This document shows positions 1-9,811 of a DNA stretch of 64,000 nt, in pieces. The notes beneath the pieces were generated by a model. That model ran no database searches. It was not told the DNA's origin and saw only the letters and a list, made by a program, of their open reading frames with translations. Location: contig NZ_CALSFP010000001.1 of NCBI RefSeq assembly GCF_943737015.1, positions 1,364,001 to 1,428,000 on the forward strand, in the 5' to 3' direction. The stretch is from Staphylococcus sp. Marseille-Q5304 (lineage in GTDB: Bacteria > Bacillota > Bacilli > Staphylococcales > Staphylococcaceae). The number at the start of each line of letters is the position of its first letter. The first letter of the stretch is position 1. The position numbers and the translations under genes were made by a program.

Positions 1-1925
1 TATTCAAATTGTATATCAAGCTTTTCAGCAATACGATCTACAACACCTTTAGCAACGAAGAAATCAATCTGTTCCTTCTTACCTTGCCAAGTATTCCAAG
101 TATAATCACCTGTTAAAATACCACTTAAATATTCTACTTCATCAGGTAATTGGCCTTCCCCATTACTAAAGAATACGCGTCCTAGTTCATATAGGCGAAC
201 ATTTGTATTTTTACGGGCCACATTGTAAGCTACAGCGTCAAGTAAATGTGGGATTAAACTTTGACGTAATACTGCATGCGCCTCACTCATTGGCATTAAC
301 AATGAAATTGTAGATCTATCGACTAACGCAAAATCTTTCGCACGATTCTCATCAACTAATGAGTAAGTAATAGCTTGACTTAAACCAGCACCTTCTAAAG
401 ATGCTTTAATGACACGTGATTTTGATTGTCTATCTGTTAACGCACCATTTGTTACTTTATTGAATGTTGGTAATGTAGATGGTAATGCGTCATAACCGTA
501 AATTCTTGCGATTTCTTCAATTAAATCTGCTTGAATTGTAATGTCTTTACGTCGTGATGGTACATACACTGTTAATGCTGAACCATTACGTTTTGTTTCA
601 AATCCTAATTGTACAAAGATTGATTCAATTTCATCTTCTGATAGAGATAAACCGATTGTCTGATTAATTTTGTCTACAGTTATTTGAATTGGTGTCGTAA
701 ATTCTCCTAATTCACCTTTAGCTACACGTCCTTCTGTGACGGTGCCACTCGCATATGTTTCTAATAAATAGCATGCTCTGTCAACCGCTTCATCAACGAA
801 TTCTGTAGCGATACCTTTTTCAAAACGACTTGAAGATTCACTCTTTAAGTTTAATCGTCTTGATGTATGACGAATTGATACTGGGTCGAATATTGCCCCT
901 TCAATCACTACATTCTTTGTATTCTCTGTAACTTCTGAAAAATCTCCGCCCATTACACCAGCAATCGCAATAGGTTTTTCACCATTTGTAATTACGATAT
1001 CTGAATCTACTAATGTTCTTTCTTGGTCATCCAATGTAGTAATTTTTTCATTGTCATCAGCTCGTCTTACCTCAATCACTTCTGAACCAATTTGATCTTT
1101 ATCGAACATGTGTAATGGTTGACCATATTCTAGAAGAACATAATTCGAAATATCTACGACGTTATTAATTGGTCTGATACCTGCTTTGATTAATCGCATT
1201 TGCATCCATTCTGGTGATGGACCAATTGTTACGTTTTTAACTACTCTTGCACTATAGTATGGAACTTTATCTGTGTTCTGAACATTTACAGACAATGTAT
1301 TTGATGCTTCTTCAGATGAAGCTTTACTTGTTGTTTTAGGTTTAGTTAATGGTAAATTGTATAACGCCGCTGTTTCGTATGCGGTACCAATCATACTTAA
1401 AGCATCGGCTCTATTTGGTGTTAAATCAAATTCCATCACTTGATCATTTAAATAAAGTGCTGTTAACGCATCTGTACCTGGTTGAACTTTTTCTGAAAAT
1501 ACATAAATACCATTTTCAAATGCTTTTGGAACTAAGGCAGCTGGAATGCCTATTTCTTGAAGTGAACAAATCATACCTTCAGAGCGTTCTCCACGTAATT
1601 TAGCACGTTTAATCTTAATGCCACCAGGTAATCTACCCCCTACAGTAGCTACAATAACTGTTTGACCTGCATCCACATTTGGTGCACCACAAACAATTTG
1701 TACAGATTCTTTTTCACCGATATCGACTTGGCAAATGTTTAATTTATCTGCATCAGGATGTGCTTCGATTGATTCAATATAACCGACAACAATATTCTTT
1801 ATATCTTTTGTATAATCGACGATATCATCGACTTCAATACCTGTGCGTGTAATTTTCTCAGCTAATTCATCGACAGGTTGATCGATATTTACGTACGTTG
1901 ACAACCATTCTTTTGAAATAATCAT
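1..1925 (-). CDS. pheT: Phenylalanyl-tRNA synthetase beta subunit, C-terminus cut off by window edge
   Basis: The beta subunit of the alpha2-beta2 enzyme that charges tRNA-Phe; it carries the tRNA-binding and editing domains. About 641 codons are visible of the roughly 800 usual for the family, so about 160 C-terminal residues lie beyond the left edge. The N-terminus begins MIISKEWL and is followed by an EMAP/OB-type tRNA-binding region that includes the AHPDADKL motif. The start ATG shares one base with the stop of pheS (TAATG), so the two are translationally coupled and made in equal amounts. Expression should follow the T-box leader upstream of pheS. Identification is secure; only the truncation limits the description. 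Confidence 0.97.
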   Translation of the reverse strand, partial: MIISKEWLSTYVNIDQPVDELAEKITRTGIEVDDIVDYTKDIKNIVVGYIESIEAHPDADKLNICQVDIGEKESVQIVCGAPNVDAGQTVIVATVGGRLPGGIKIKRAKLRGERSEGMICSLQEIGIPAALVPKAFENGIYVFSEKVQPGTDALTALYLNDQVMEFDLTPNRADALSMIGTAYETAALYNLPLTKPKTTSKASSEEASNTLSVNVQNTDKVPYYSARVVKNVTIGPSPEWMQMRLIKAGIRPINNVVDISNYVLLEYGQPLHMFDKDQIGSEVIEVRRADDNEKITTLDDQERTLVDSDIVITNGEKPIAIAGVMGGDFSEVTENTKNVVIEGAIFDPVSIRHTSRRLNLKSESSSRFEKGIATEFVDEAVDRACYLLETYASGTVTEGRVAKGELGEFTTPIQITVDKINQTIGLSLSEDEIESIFVQLGFETKRNGSALTVYVPSRRKDITIQADLIEEIARIYGYDALPSTLPTFNKVTNGALTDRQSKSRVIKASLEGAGLSQAITYSLVDENRAKDFALVDRSTISLLMPMSEAHAVLRQSLIPHLLDAVAYNVARKNTNVRLYELGRVFFSNGEGQLPDEVEYLSGILTGDYTWNTWQGKKEQIDFFVAKGVVDRIAEKLDIQFE

Positions 1926-2983
1926 TATTTTTCACCTCTATCTTCTACTGCTTTAAATTGATCTAAGAAACGAATATTATTCGTGTAAAAATGACGGATA
2001 TCTTCTATACCATATTTCAACATAGCAATACGATCAGGTCCCATGCCAAACGCAAAACCACTATATTTATCTGAATCGAATCCTGCCATTTCTAATACAT
2101 TTGGATGGACCATACCAGCACCTAAAATTTCAATCCAACCTGATTGTTTACATACGTTACAACCTGATCCACCACATTTGAAGCATGATACATCAACTTC
2201 AACTGATGGTTCAGTAAATGGGAAGTAACTTGGTCTTAGTCGAATTTCTCTATTTTCACCAAATAAGTGCTTTGCTAACAATTCTAACGTTCCTTTTAAA
2301 TCGCTCATTTTAATATTTTCATCTACGACTAAGCCTTCAATTTGCGTAAACTGGTGACTGTGTGTCGCATCATCTGAATCTCGACGGTAAACTTTACCAG
2401 GGCACAAGATTTTCACCGGACCTTCGCCATTACGTTGTTCTAGCGTTCTAGCTTGTACTGGTGAAGTATGTGTACGCATTAAGATTTCTTCAGTAATATA
2501 GAATGTATCTTGCATATCTCTAGCTGGGTGTGATTTCGGTAAGTTAAGTGCTTCAAAGTTATAGTAATCTTGCTCAACTTCATAACCATCAACGATTTCG
2601 AAGCCTAGACCTAAAAATAAATCTTCAATTTCTTCAATCGTACGTGTTAATGGGTGTTTCGCACCAATCGCTACTTTACGACTCGGTAAAGTGACATCGA
2701 TTGTTTCACTTTGCAATTGTTGTTCTAATTGTTGATTCGCTAATAGTTCACGGCGTGCTTCAATTTCTCCTTCAATCGTTTGTCTTACTTCATTTACCTT
2801 TTGACCATAAGCAGGCTTTTCTTCATTTGGTAAATCTTTCATATGTTTCATTAATCCTGAAACAGAACCTTTTTTACCTAAGTATTTAACTTTTACATCT
2901 TGTAATTCTTTTTCATTTTGAGCTTCATTTATGTCTACTAAAGCTTGTTGTTTAAGCTCAGTCATTGTCTCAGATTGTGTCAT
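1925..2983 (-). CDS. pheS: Phenylalanyl-tRNA synthetase alpha subunit
   Basis: Catalytic subunit of phenylalanyl-tRNA synthetase, 352 aa, the normal bacterial length. The first 100 residues form the charged coiled coil that contacts tRNA. Class II synthetase motifs follow: the [14 protein letters not shown] region near 111, [22 protein letters not shown], and motif 3 as [18 protein letters not shown] near the C-terminus. A Cys-x2-Cys-x4-Cys-x2-Cys cluster ([12 protein letters not shown]) lies between motifs 2 and 3, as is usual in Gram-positive PheS. A good ribosome site (AGGAGG) precedes the ATG. It is the first gene of a pheST operon, with a T-box leader in the 300 bases upstream. Confidence 0.98.
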   Translation of the reverse strand: MTQSETMTELKQQALVDINEAQNEKELQDVKVKYLGKKGSVSGLMKHMKDLPNEEKPAYGQKVNEVRQTIEGEIEARRELLANQQLEQQLQSETIDVTLPSRKVAIGAKHPLTRTIEEIEDLFLGLGFEIVDGYEVEQDYYNFEALNLPKSHPARDMQDTFYITEEILMRTHTSPVQARTLEQRNGEGPVKILCPGKVYRRDSDDATHSHQFTQIEGLVVDENIKMSDLKGTLELLAKHLFGENREIRLRPSYFPFTEPSVEVDVSCFKCGGSGCNVCKQSGWIEILGAGMVHPNVLEMAGFDSDKYSGFAFGMGPDRIAMLKYGIEDIRHFYTNNIRFLDQFKAVEDRGEK

Positions 2984-3036
2984 CCAAAATCCTCCTATAT
3001 TTAAAATGTATGACTTAACATCTATATGTAATCATT

Positions 3037-3262
3037 AAAAAAAGACTTCCATCCCTGAAACTGGGACGAAAGCCTTCCGTGGTACCACCCAAATTTATGC
3101 ATATGCATACACTTGATATCTTTGATAACGGAAATGATTTCCGACTTAAATTTCTTTAAGTAACCAAAAAGATGAAAAAAACTAATCGCAAAGGAATCGC
3201 TTTCAGTCTATGGCTCTTCTCCCTTTCACACTTGCTGAATATCAGTTTACGTCTTTTTCTCG
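3037..3262 (-). promoter_or_regulatory. T-box leader (tRNA-Phe sensing) of pheST with terminator
   Basis: On the minus strand, the conserved T-box core GGGTGGTACCACGG is at about 3077-3092. It is followed by a terminator whose stem pairs GGCTTTCGTCCC with GGGATGGAAGTC (G-U pairs allowed), then seven T residues near 3037. This antiterminator/terminator arrangement is that of staphylococcal T-box leaders: uncharged tRNA pairs with the leader and the NCCA end opens the terminator. A TTC (Phe codon) near 3194-3196 on the 3' side of the stem I region is a plausible specifier, but I placed it by eye. The downstream gene is pheS, which fits a Phe-specific T-box. Confidence 0.93.
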
Positions 3263-3267
3263 GTTTA

Positions 3268-3296
3268 TATTTATTTGTCTTTAGTCATAATATCAA
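3268..3296 (-). promoter_or_regulatory. Candidate sigma-A promoter of the pheST leader
   Basis: On the minus strand, TTGATA (3291-3296) and TAAATA (3268-3273) are separated by exactly 17 bases, immediately upstream of the T-box leader. The start point would be near 3262. Confidence 0.6.
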
Positions 3297-3326
3297 CTTT
3301 ATTATATACGATTTTAAATGTAAGGG

Positions 3327-4067
3327 TCAACCTTTCAAATGATACATCATAATACTTCCAGCAATAGCTACATTTAAACTTTCAGCTTGACCATATATTG
3401 GAATAGTTAGATTTTTTGTAGTGTGTTCAAGTAAATCTTGGTTAACGCCTTCTCCTTCGTTTCCTAATAACAAGGCAAAACGATTTTGACTTTCAACTTG
3501 ACGATAAGATACCGCACCTTCAACTGTTGTACCATACACATCACCATCAAATTCGTCCATGAATTGTTTTAAATCCGTCGTAATTATCGGTATATGGAAG
3601 ACACTACCTTGACTTGCACGTAACACTTTATCTTGATAAGGGTCAGCAGTCCCCTTTTCTAGAACGATTAAATCTAACCCTACTGCATCAGCTGTTCGAA
3701 TTAACGTTCCTAAATTACCTGGATCTTGTATGCGATCAATTAACAAGACTTGTTGATGTTCATCTGGTGCAAATTGCGGTTTCTCGATGACCGCGAATAA
3801 ACCTTGAGGTGTAACTGTACCTGATAACACTTCAGCAACCTTTAAGTTAATTTCATACACTTCTTGGGCAGCTTCAAGGAGTTCACCATCAATACGGTCT
3901 ATATCTATTATAAATAATTGGTTAATGACAATATTACTTTTGGCAGCTTCTTCAATGAGATGGATACCTTCTATTAACGCGTTTCCAGTTTTATCTCTTT
4001 CACGCTTCTTTTTTAACTTGTTTGCTTGTTTAATTTTACTATTTTGTGCTGAAGTAATAGATTCCAT
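3327..4067 (-). CDS. TrmH/SpoU family RNA 2'-O-methyltransferase (YsgA-like)
   Basis: A SPOUT-class RNA ribose methyltransferase resembling RlmB/TrmH enzymes and B. subtilis YsgA, which also sits next to pheST. The N-terminal ~90 residues form an RNA-binding domain of the L30e-like type (ITSAQNSKIKQANKLKKKRER). The C-terminal knot domain has motif 1 (QDPGNLGTLIRTADAVG, with the catalytic-type Asn and Arg), motif 2 (LLLGNEGEGV) and motif 3 (IPIYGQAESLNVAIAGSI). I start at the second ATG (4067), because a GAGGT ribosome site abuts the first ATG (4073) but lies a normal distance from the second. It is transcribed away from the pheS leader as a separate unit. The exact rRNA nucleotide modified cannot be read from the sequence. 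Confidence 0.9.
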   Translation of the reverse strand: MESITSAQNSKIKQANKLKKKRERDKTGNALIEGIHLIEEAAKSNIVINQLFIIDIDRIDGELLEAAQEVYEINLKVAEVLSGTVTPQGLFAVIEKPQFAPDEHQQVLLIDRIQDPGNLGTLIRTADAVGLDLIVLEKGTADPYQDKVLRASQGSVFHIPIITTDLKQFMDEFDGDVYGTTVEGAVSYRQVESQNRFALLLGNEGEGVNQDLLEHTTKNLTIPIYGQAESLNVAIAGSIMMYHLKG

Positions 4068-4173
4068 TTTCATACCTCATTTATAATTATTATCTTTTAT
4101 TCCATGTTTACATTGAGCGACGGACATATGCTTTCCAACATAGAAGTCGGATATTCCACTTATATAATATATA

Positions 4174-4218
4174 AAAAAATCGTTCAAAAATTATTTCACA
4201 AATAATTAATGAACGATT
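4174..4218 (-). terminator. Rho-independent terminator after rpmF
   Basis: AATCGTTC pairs with GAACGATT around an AT-rich inner stem. On the minus strand it is followed by a run of seven T. It lies about 30 bases after the rpmF stop. Confidence 0.8.
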
Positions 4219-4246
4219 ATACAATAGCTTATACTAGCCATTAAAA

Positions 4247-4420
4247 TTATTTAGATACAACTTCTTCACCATTGTATGATCCACAGTTTTTACATACGCG
4301 GTGAGATAATTTGTATTCGCCACAACTTGGGCATTCTGTCATACCAGGTACAGAAATTTTAAAATGCGTACGACGTTTATTTTTTCTTGTTTTTGACGTT
4401 CTTCTTTTTGGTACTGCCAT
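4247..4420 (-). CDS. rpmF: Ribosomal protein bL32
   Basis: A 57-residue protein beginning [19 protein letters not shown], the classic N-terminus of bL32 of the large ribosomal subunit. Four cysteines (positions 30, 33, 43 and 46, in CPSC and CKNC) form a zinc ribbon, so this is the zinc-binding C+ version. The rest is strongly basic, as expected for an rRNA-binding protein. An AGGAGG-type ribosome site lies just upstream of the ATG. The upstream neighbour on the same strand, 85 bases away, is yceD, the usual bacterial pairing. It was reconstructed directly from the sequence. Confidence 0.98.
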   Translation of the reverse strand: MAVPKRRTSKTRKNKRRTHFKISVPGMTECPSCGEYKLSHRVCKNCGSYNGEEVVSK

Positions 4421-4505
4421 GATTAATCCTCCTTATTTTTCAATTACGCAATAATTCTACTCGAATCCAATAATCTATTATACTATAAAATATTTAGATT
4501 CGCTA

Positions 4506-5057
4506 TTACTCTTTGTCATATAATTGTTGCAGTTTTTGAAGCCTAGGGTCGACCTTTTGAGAACTTGCATCCTCATCGTCATTCTCATTAGCGATTTCGG
4601 CCGCTTGTTCTTCGTCAATAACTTCCCAACCATTACCTTCTGTCAACATTTGGTCACTATCTTCAGATACAACGCGCATTGGTTTCTCAATAATAACGAG
4701 TTCTTCTGCAATGTCTTTAAGATTAATCATACCATCTGATGCATCGTGATAATGTTCATCTTCTTCGTCATCACTACCAAATTGCTCGTATCCTTCTAAA
4801 TCGAAAACTTCTTGAGAATATATATCTAAAGGTACATTAACAGGAACTAATGTACGTGCACATGGCATTGTATAAGTTCCTTTAATATAAATATCTGCAA
4901 TAACTTCATTAGATTTCACGGTTAATTCACCGTCTACATTTATCTCAGATAAATCAATTAAATCCAATGTTTCTACAAGATGATCAAATTTCACCGTATG
5001 GTGGAATTCGAATGGTTTATCTTGGAATTTTCTTAATTGTGTTATCGACCATTTCAT
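4506..5057 (-). CDS. YceD family (DUF177) protein
   Basis: A 183-residue acidic protein of the DUF177/YceD family, found next to rpmF in most bacteria and, in plants and E. coli, linked to 23S rRNA accumulation. The middle holds the characteristic cysteine-containing stretch TYTMPCARTLVPVNVPL followed by an acidic patch (SDDEEDEHYHD). Only one of the paired cysteines seen in some homologues is present. The C-terminus ends in DPRLQKLQQLYDKE, typical of the Gram-positive branch. A ribosome site GAGGTG precedes the ATG. It is co-directional with rpmF and divergent from tmcAL. The family assignment is firm; the molecular role is inferred from homologues. Confidence 0.9.
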   Translation of the reverse strand: MKWSITQLRKFQDKPFEFHHTVKFDHLVETLDLIDLSEINVDGELTVKSNEVIADIYIKGTYTMPCARTLVPVNVPLDIYSQEVFDLEGYEQFGSDDEEDEHYHDASDGMINLKDIAEELVIIEKPMRVVSEDSDQMLTEGNGWEVIDEEQAAEIANENDDEDASSQKVDPRLQKLQQLYDKE

Positions 5058-5183
5058 CTGGCTTCACCTCTAACAAGCACAAAATTTATTTTAACTTTAT
5101 AGATATAAGTTGTCAAGATTTTTTCTTAACACATTATCATCTGTTACAATATCTATAATGAATACTGAAAGGAAGAAATGCAA

Positions 5184-6320
5184 ATGAAAAGTGTCGCACT
5201 AATCACTGAATACAATCCTTTCCACAATGGACACTTATACCATGCAAAAAAGGCAAAGTCAATGACTGATGCCGATGTTTCTATAGCTATCATGAGTGGT
5301 CAATTTGTTATGCGAGGCGAACCTGCCATTTTTAATAAGTTTATTCGGACAAACATGGCACTTCAAGCGGTTGACTTAGTTGTAGAATTACCTGCACTTG
5401 CATCACTTTCAGCAGGTCCTTATTTTGCTACTTCAGGCGTTAAAATTGCGGATTACTTAGAGGCCAATCACTTAGTCTTTGGTAGCGAATCAGGCGATAT
5501 CGACGCATTTAAATCATTAAGTACAGAATTGAGTCACATTGAACAGTCAACCGAATTTCTAAAAAAATCCAAAGAAGGTAAAAGCTATCCACGAATCATT
5601 GATGAATTAATGCCAGATACAACGTTACTTTCTTCTCCAAACAATATTTTAGGACTATCCTATGTCAAGGCGATCAACAACGAAGAGTCTGAAATGAAAC
5701 CATGGACGATTAAACGCGTACACAGCGACCATCATAATTCAACTATTGCTAATAATACTTTTGCCAGTGGAACTGCGATACGCAAATCTATATTTGATGG
5801 TAATGAGCTTTGGCAACATGTTACTCCTTTCCCACATACGCTCATAAATTCAGCACCGCCTATCACATCTGAAGACACTTTTAATTTTTTAAAATATGCA
5901 ATCCTCACTCATAGTGTAAACGAACTTAAACAAATTTATACGATGAGCGAAGGGTTCGAATATCGTCTTAAGGGATATATTAAAAAAGCCAACTCCTTTG
6001 GTGAATTGGTCAACATGTTGAAGACAAAACGTTACACTCATACACATATTCAACGACTGTTAATGAATGTTCTGTTAAATAATCAAAAAAATGACTATCT
6101 TGAAGTCATCCCTGCCGTTAGAATATTAGGTATGAATGCTACTGGGCAAGCTTATTTAAAATATTTAAAGCAATCATTTCCAGAAAGAAATTTTATTACT
6201 CAAGTGAACCAGAAAAATAATCATTTCTTTAAAAATGAAATTCATGCTACAGAAATTTATAATTTACTTTCACCACAATTGGAGCAAACTGACTTCAATA
6301 CACCGGTGATACGAAAATAA
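5184..6320 (+). CDS. tmcAL: tRNA(Met) cytidine acetate ligase
   Basis: An enzyme that uses ATP and acetate to form N4-acetylcytidine at the wobble base C34 of elongator tRNA-Met (B. subtilis YlbM/TmcAL). It has 378 aa. The N-terminus VALITEYNPFHNGHLYH holds the nucleotidyltransferase HxGH motif (His14 to His17), and AIMSGQFVMRGEPA follows. A C-terminal helical domain binds tRNA. I start at the second in-frame ATG (MKSVALI), because homologues begin there and the AAGGAAG ribosome site is 8 bases away; the first ATG (5178) is only about 2 bases from it. It is transcribed alone, divergent from yceD, and ends at a shared hairpin with coaD. Confidence 0.93.
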   Translation: MKSVALITEYNPFHNGHLYHAKKAKSMTDADVSIAIMSGQFVMRGEPAIFNKFIRTNMALQAVDLVVELPALASLSAGPYFATSGVKIADYLEANHLVFGSESGDIDAFKSLSTELSHIEQSTEFLKKSKEGKSYPRIIDELMPDTTLLSSPNNILGLSYVKAINNEESEMKPWTIKRVHSDHHNSTIANNTFASGTAIRKSIFDGNELWQHVTPFPHTLINSAPPITSEDTFNFLKYAILTHSVNELKQIYTMSEGFEYRLKGYIKKANSFGELVNMLKTKRYTHTHIQRLLMNVLLNNQKNDYLEVIPAVRILGMNATGQAYLKYLKQSFPERNFITQVNQKNNHFFKNEIHATEIYNLLSPQLEQTDFNTPVIRK

Positions 6321-6352
6321 ACATTACCTGCAACAATTTTAAATAAAAAAGT

Positions 6353-6396
6353 ACCAGCCTCTAATTAAATTTCCTCTATTTAGGGCTGGTTTATTA
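6353..6396. terminator. Bidirectional terminator between tmcAL and coaD
   Basis: ACCAGCC (6353-6359) pairs with GGCTGGT (6384-6390). An A-run lies on the left and a T-rich tail on the right, so it can serve both converging genes. Confidence 0.75.
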
Positions 6397-6398
6397 TA

Positions 6399-7425
<1,027 letters not shown>

Positions 7426-7491
7426 TTAATTTACACTTCCAATCTTATAATATATTATATATATTGTTTAGTTTAAAAGGAGGTCAACAAA

Positions 7492-7881
7492 TTGAAACAA
7501 TCATTCATCCCGTTAGGCGAAGGGCTAACAGATTTATTTGAATTTACTACGCTAATTGAATATAACCACCAACGCATCAATCATATCGTTTATTTCCATA
7601 CTCCTGAGTCAAATAAACGACTTTCTTCTGTTGCCATTGTCATGGAACCAACGAGTGGCAAACATTTTCAAGCAATGTATATTATGGTCAATGCTTTAAA
7701 TTACCCACACCCTGAACCTAATAAAAAATATAACATCATTAATAAGCAAGCAGAACAGTATAATGTAACTATCAAAGAAATAGATGTTCAACCACCTGAA
7801 ACATTTCACCAAATTGAACTATATTTCAATTATTTAACGAGTGTAATACGTCTCCAAAGATGGATTCCACCCTTACAATAA
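7492..7881 (+). CDS. Conserved hypothetical protein, 129 aa
   Basis: I do not recognise a function. The protein is soluble, with no signal peptide or membrane segment. It begins MKQSFIPLGEGLTDLFEF and has a central beta-rich stretch (INHIVYFHTPESNKRLSSVAIVM), a PHPEPNKKYNIIN loop and an aromatic C-terminus IRLQRWIPPL. The start codon is TTG: AAAAGGAGGT, a near-perfect ribosome site, lies 7 bases upstream and no ATG competes. It resembles short proteins that neighbour rsmD in other Bacillales (a DUF7147-type family, sometimes misnamed methylthioribose kinase), but that link is from memory. It is monocistronic and divergent from rsmD. Confidence 0.8.
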   Translation: MKQSFIPLGEGLTDLFEFTTLIEYNHQRINHIVYFHTPESNKRLSSVAIVMEPTSGKHFQAMYIMVNALNYPHPEPNKKYNIINKQAEQYNVTIKEIDVQPPETFHQIELYFNYLTSVIRLQRWIPPLQ

Positions 7882-7978
7882 TTCATCTATACCGAGGCCA
7901 TTAAAAATACTATACCATTATACAATTTCTAAACTGAACATCAGTCTAATAGCTTTCTATCCCCCGATCAAGCTTGAA

Positions 7979-8230
7979 TTAGGAATATTCGTGGCGTTCA
8001 CGTTCGTAGTTCTTTTTCAATGTCTTGTATGGGGATCCTTCAATTTGCATGACATACTTTAAGCCCATGAGTTTGCTTACAATTTGATCTGCATCTGATT
8101 CATTAATATACATAATGACGAAACGTTTTTGTCTATTACTATGAACGATATGGCCAAACTTTCGAATTTGTCTTTCATGTTTCATATGCTTCAAATATAT
8201 AATTAAACTTGTCCTAGATATTATCTCCAT
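7979..8230 (-). CDS. YlbG family (DUF2129) protein
   Basis: An 83-residue small cytosolic protein of the DUF2129/YlbG family, found between rsmD and ylbF genes across Bacillales. Visible features are [36 protein letters not shown], a mixed alpha-beta segment with many basic residues, and [26 protein letters not shown]. The start is the ATG at 8230 (MEIISRT), 6 bases after GGAGTG; an in-frame GTG three codons earlier overlaps that ribosome site. The function is unknown in the family. It is convergent with the 7492 gene. Confidence 0.85.
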   Translation of the reverse strand: MEIISRTSLIIYLKHMKHERQIRKFGHIVHSNRQKRFVIMYINESDADQIVSKLMGLKYVMQIEGSPYKTLKKNYERERHEYS

Positions 8231-8361
8231 ATTTATCACTCCATCTATTAGCCCTTATATAATATCATGGTCACTCTTATTAATAAATGACAATCGTTTT
8301 AAAGTTTGTGAAACATTTGCTATATTTATGAATATACACATGTTAATAAAGGGGACTGACC

Positions 8362-9282
8362 ATGGCAACAATCAACAAATTCTTTAAGCACACATTTCTT
8401 GGCATCACAGGCATTGTTAGCAGTCTTTTATTTATCTCCAAGTATAAAAATAAACCGAAACGTCTACAAATCCCACCGTTTTTCTCTAAACCAGCTCCAT
8501 ATTTTTTTGCTCATATTGGCGGAAATCACCACGTTCCTGGTAATACGAAACTAGCCTTCCATCATGCAAATAAACATAAAGTAGATGGTTTTGATATCAT
8601 TTTAAGAATTACTAAAGATCATCATTTCATTGTATTTAACGATATAGACTTGGATGCTTCTACGAATGGGTCAGGTAAGGTTTCAGAACATACACTTGCT
8701 GAATTACAAACATTAGATGCAGGATATCATTACGTAGATATCAATGGTAATAAACCATTCGTAGGACACCCAGATGCTAAATTACAGACTTTGGAAGAGT
8801 TATTGCAAGCTTTTCCCGACAAGCGATTCATTATTCATATTAAAGATAATGAAAATGATCCAGAAGGACTTCCTGTCCCTGAATTATTGCTTGATATTAT
8901 AAAGAAGTATCAAGCAGAATACCGGGTCTTAGTTACGAGCGAACATGTAAAACAACTCGAACGTTTCAAAGTCATCAGTGAAGGTCATATTGCATTAGGT
9001 GCGAGCCAAGGTGAGATATTAGAAGCCTTTGTAAAATATAGATTCGGTGCGAGCAATTTATTTGAAGCACGTAGTCACGCATTTCAAATGCCAATCGAAA
9101 TACAAGGTATTAAAATAACATCACCAAAATTCATTTATTGGTTAATCGAACGAAACATTGTCCCTGGTTTTATTCATATTAATAATTTAGATTTAATCGA
9201 TGATTTAATAGTGCTTGGCGTACATACTATTATTACCGATCGACCAGACCTCGTCGATCGATATAAACAATCAAATTACTAA
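8362..9282 (+). CDS. Glycerophosphodiester phosphodiesterase-like protein, catalytic residues missing
   Basis: A 306-residue protein with an N-terminal membrane anchor (about residues 10-27) and a GDPD TIM-barrel fold, recognisable from RITKDHHFIVFNDIDLDASTNGSG, LDAGYHYVDINGNKPF and the C-terminal GVHTIITDRPD. Active GDPDs have HRGG, PENT, an E-x-D metal pair, a second His in the HD motif and a later metal-binding Glu. Here these read AHIGG (His51 kept, Arg to Ile52), PGNT (Glu to Gly60), D-I-I (Asp78, Ile80), FND (His to Asn93) and IIHIK (Glu to His159). The frame is intact with a good ribosome site (AAAGGGG), so this is not an obvious pseudogene. I infer a non-catalytic or altered membrane protein. 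The fold call is firm; any enzymatic name is not. Confidence 0.85.
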   Translation: MATINKFFKHTFLGITGIVSSLLFISKYKNKPKRLQIPPFFSKPAPYFFAHIGGNHHVPGNTKLAFHHANKHKVDGFDIILRITKDHHFIVFNDIDLDASTNGSGKVSEHTLAELQTLDAGYHYVDINGNKPFVGHPDAKLQTLEELLQAFPDKRFIIHIKDNENDPEGLPVPELLLDIIKKYQAEYRVLVTSEHVKQLERFKVISEGHIALGASQGEILEAFVKYRFGASNLFEARSHAFQMPIEIQGIKITSPKFIYWLIERNIVPGFIHINNLDLIDDLIVLGVHTIITDRPDLVDRYKQSNY

Positions 9283-9299
9283 TTGAGAAAGACTAGAAA

Positions 9300-9335
9300 A
9301 AGCACTCAGTACAAATGTACTAAGTGCTTTTTTGA
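9300..9335. terminator. Terminator between the GDPD-like gene and ylbF
   Basis: AGCACTCAGTACAAATGTACTAAGTGCT forms a near-perfect hairpin with flanking A and T runs. It is suitable for both converging genes. Confidence 0.85.
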
Positions 9336-9361
9336 ATTTAAAATTTGTCTGTGTTTTAGTT

Positions 9362-9796
9362 CTATACCGAACAGTTACATGAACCTCCAGTTGAACATCC
9401 GCTTTCATCTTTTTGGAAAAATGGATTTCCTGTTTCAATTTTTACATTATCTGAAACTGCATAAGCTATTTTAACAATGACTTCGTCTATTAAATTTTGC
9501 AGAGCTACTTCTTTTTGTTTGTATTCGATAACAACTGGTAACATTTCATAAGCACGTTTTCTCTTTCGTGTTTCGAGCATAATTTGACGATAATCGGGAT
9601 GATATTTACCGAAACGCATCACTTCATCGTATTGACCTTTCGACTTCAGAAACGCTTGATATAATAAGTGCGCTTCTTCATCAGATTCTAAGTTGCTTTC
9701 AGCTGTTTTGAATTCCATGAAAATACGTGAAGACATGATCTTATCTCCTAGTGCTTCAATATCATCAAGTATTGTCAGTGTTTCTTCTGTAATCAT
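9362..9796 (-). CDS. YlbF/RicF family RNase Y-associated factor with cysteine tail
   Basis: A helical protein of the YlbF/YmcA (DUF964) family, 144 aa. In B. subtilis, YlbF (RicF) with YmcA (RicA) and YaaT (RicT) forms the Y-complex that steers RNase Y mRNA processing and carries iron-sulfur clusters. The first 110 residues are predicted long helices (ESDEEAHLLYQAFLKSKGQYDEV). The C-terminus ends in GCSTGGSCNCSV, with cysteines at about 134, 140 and 142, which fits cluster binding. The start is the ATG 8 bases after AAAGGAG; an in-frame TTG directly before it is an alternative. The partners are not in this window. Confidence 0.9.
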   Translation of the reverse strand: MITEETLTILDDIEALGDKIMSSRIFMEFKTAESNLESDEEAHLLYQAFLKSKGQYDEVMRFGKYHPDYRQIMLETRKRKRAYEMLPVVIEYKQKEVALQNLIDEVIVKIAYAVSDNVKIETGNPFFQKDESGCSTGGSCNCSV

Positions 9797-9811
9797 CAAA
9801 TGCGCTCCTTT

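Noticed and set aside
8362..9282. Labelling the GDPD-like gene a pseudogene
   Set aside because: There is no frameshift or stop, and expression signals are intact. Residue loss alone does not show that the gene is dead.
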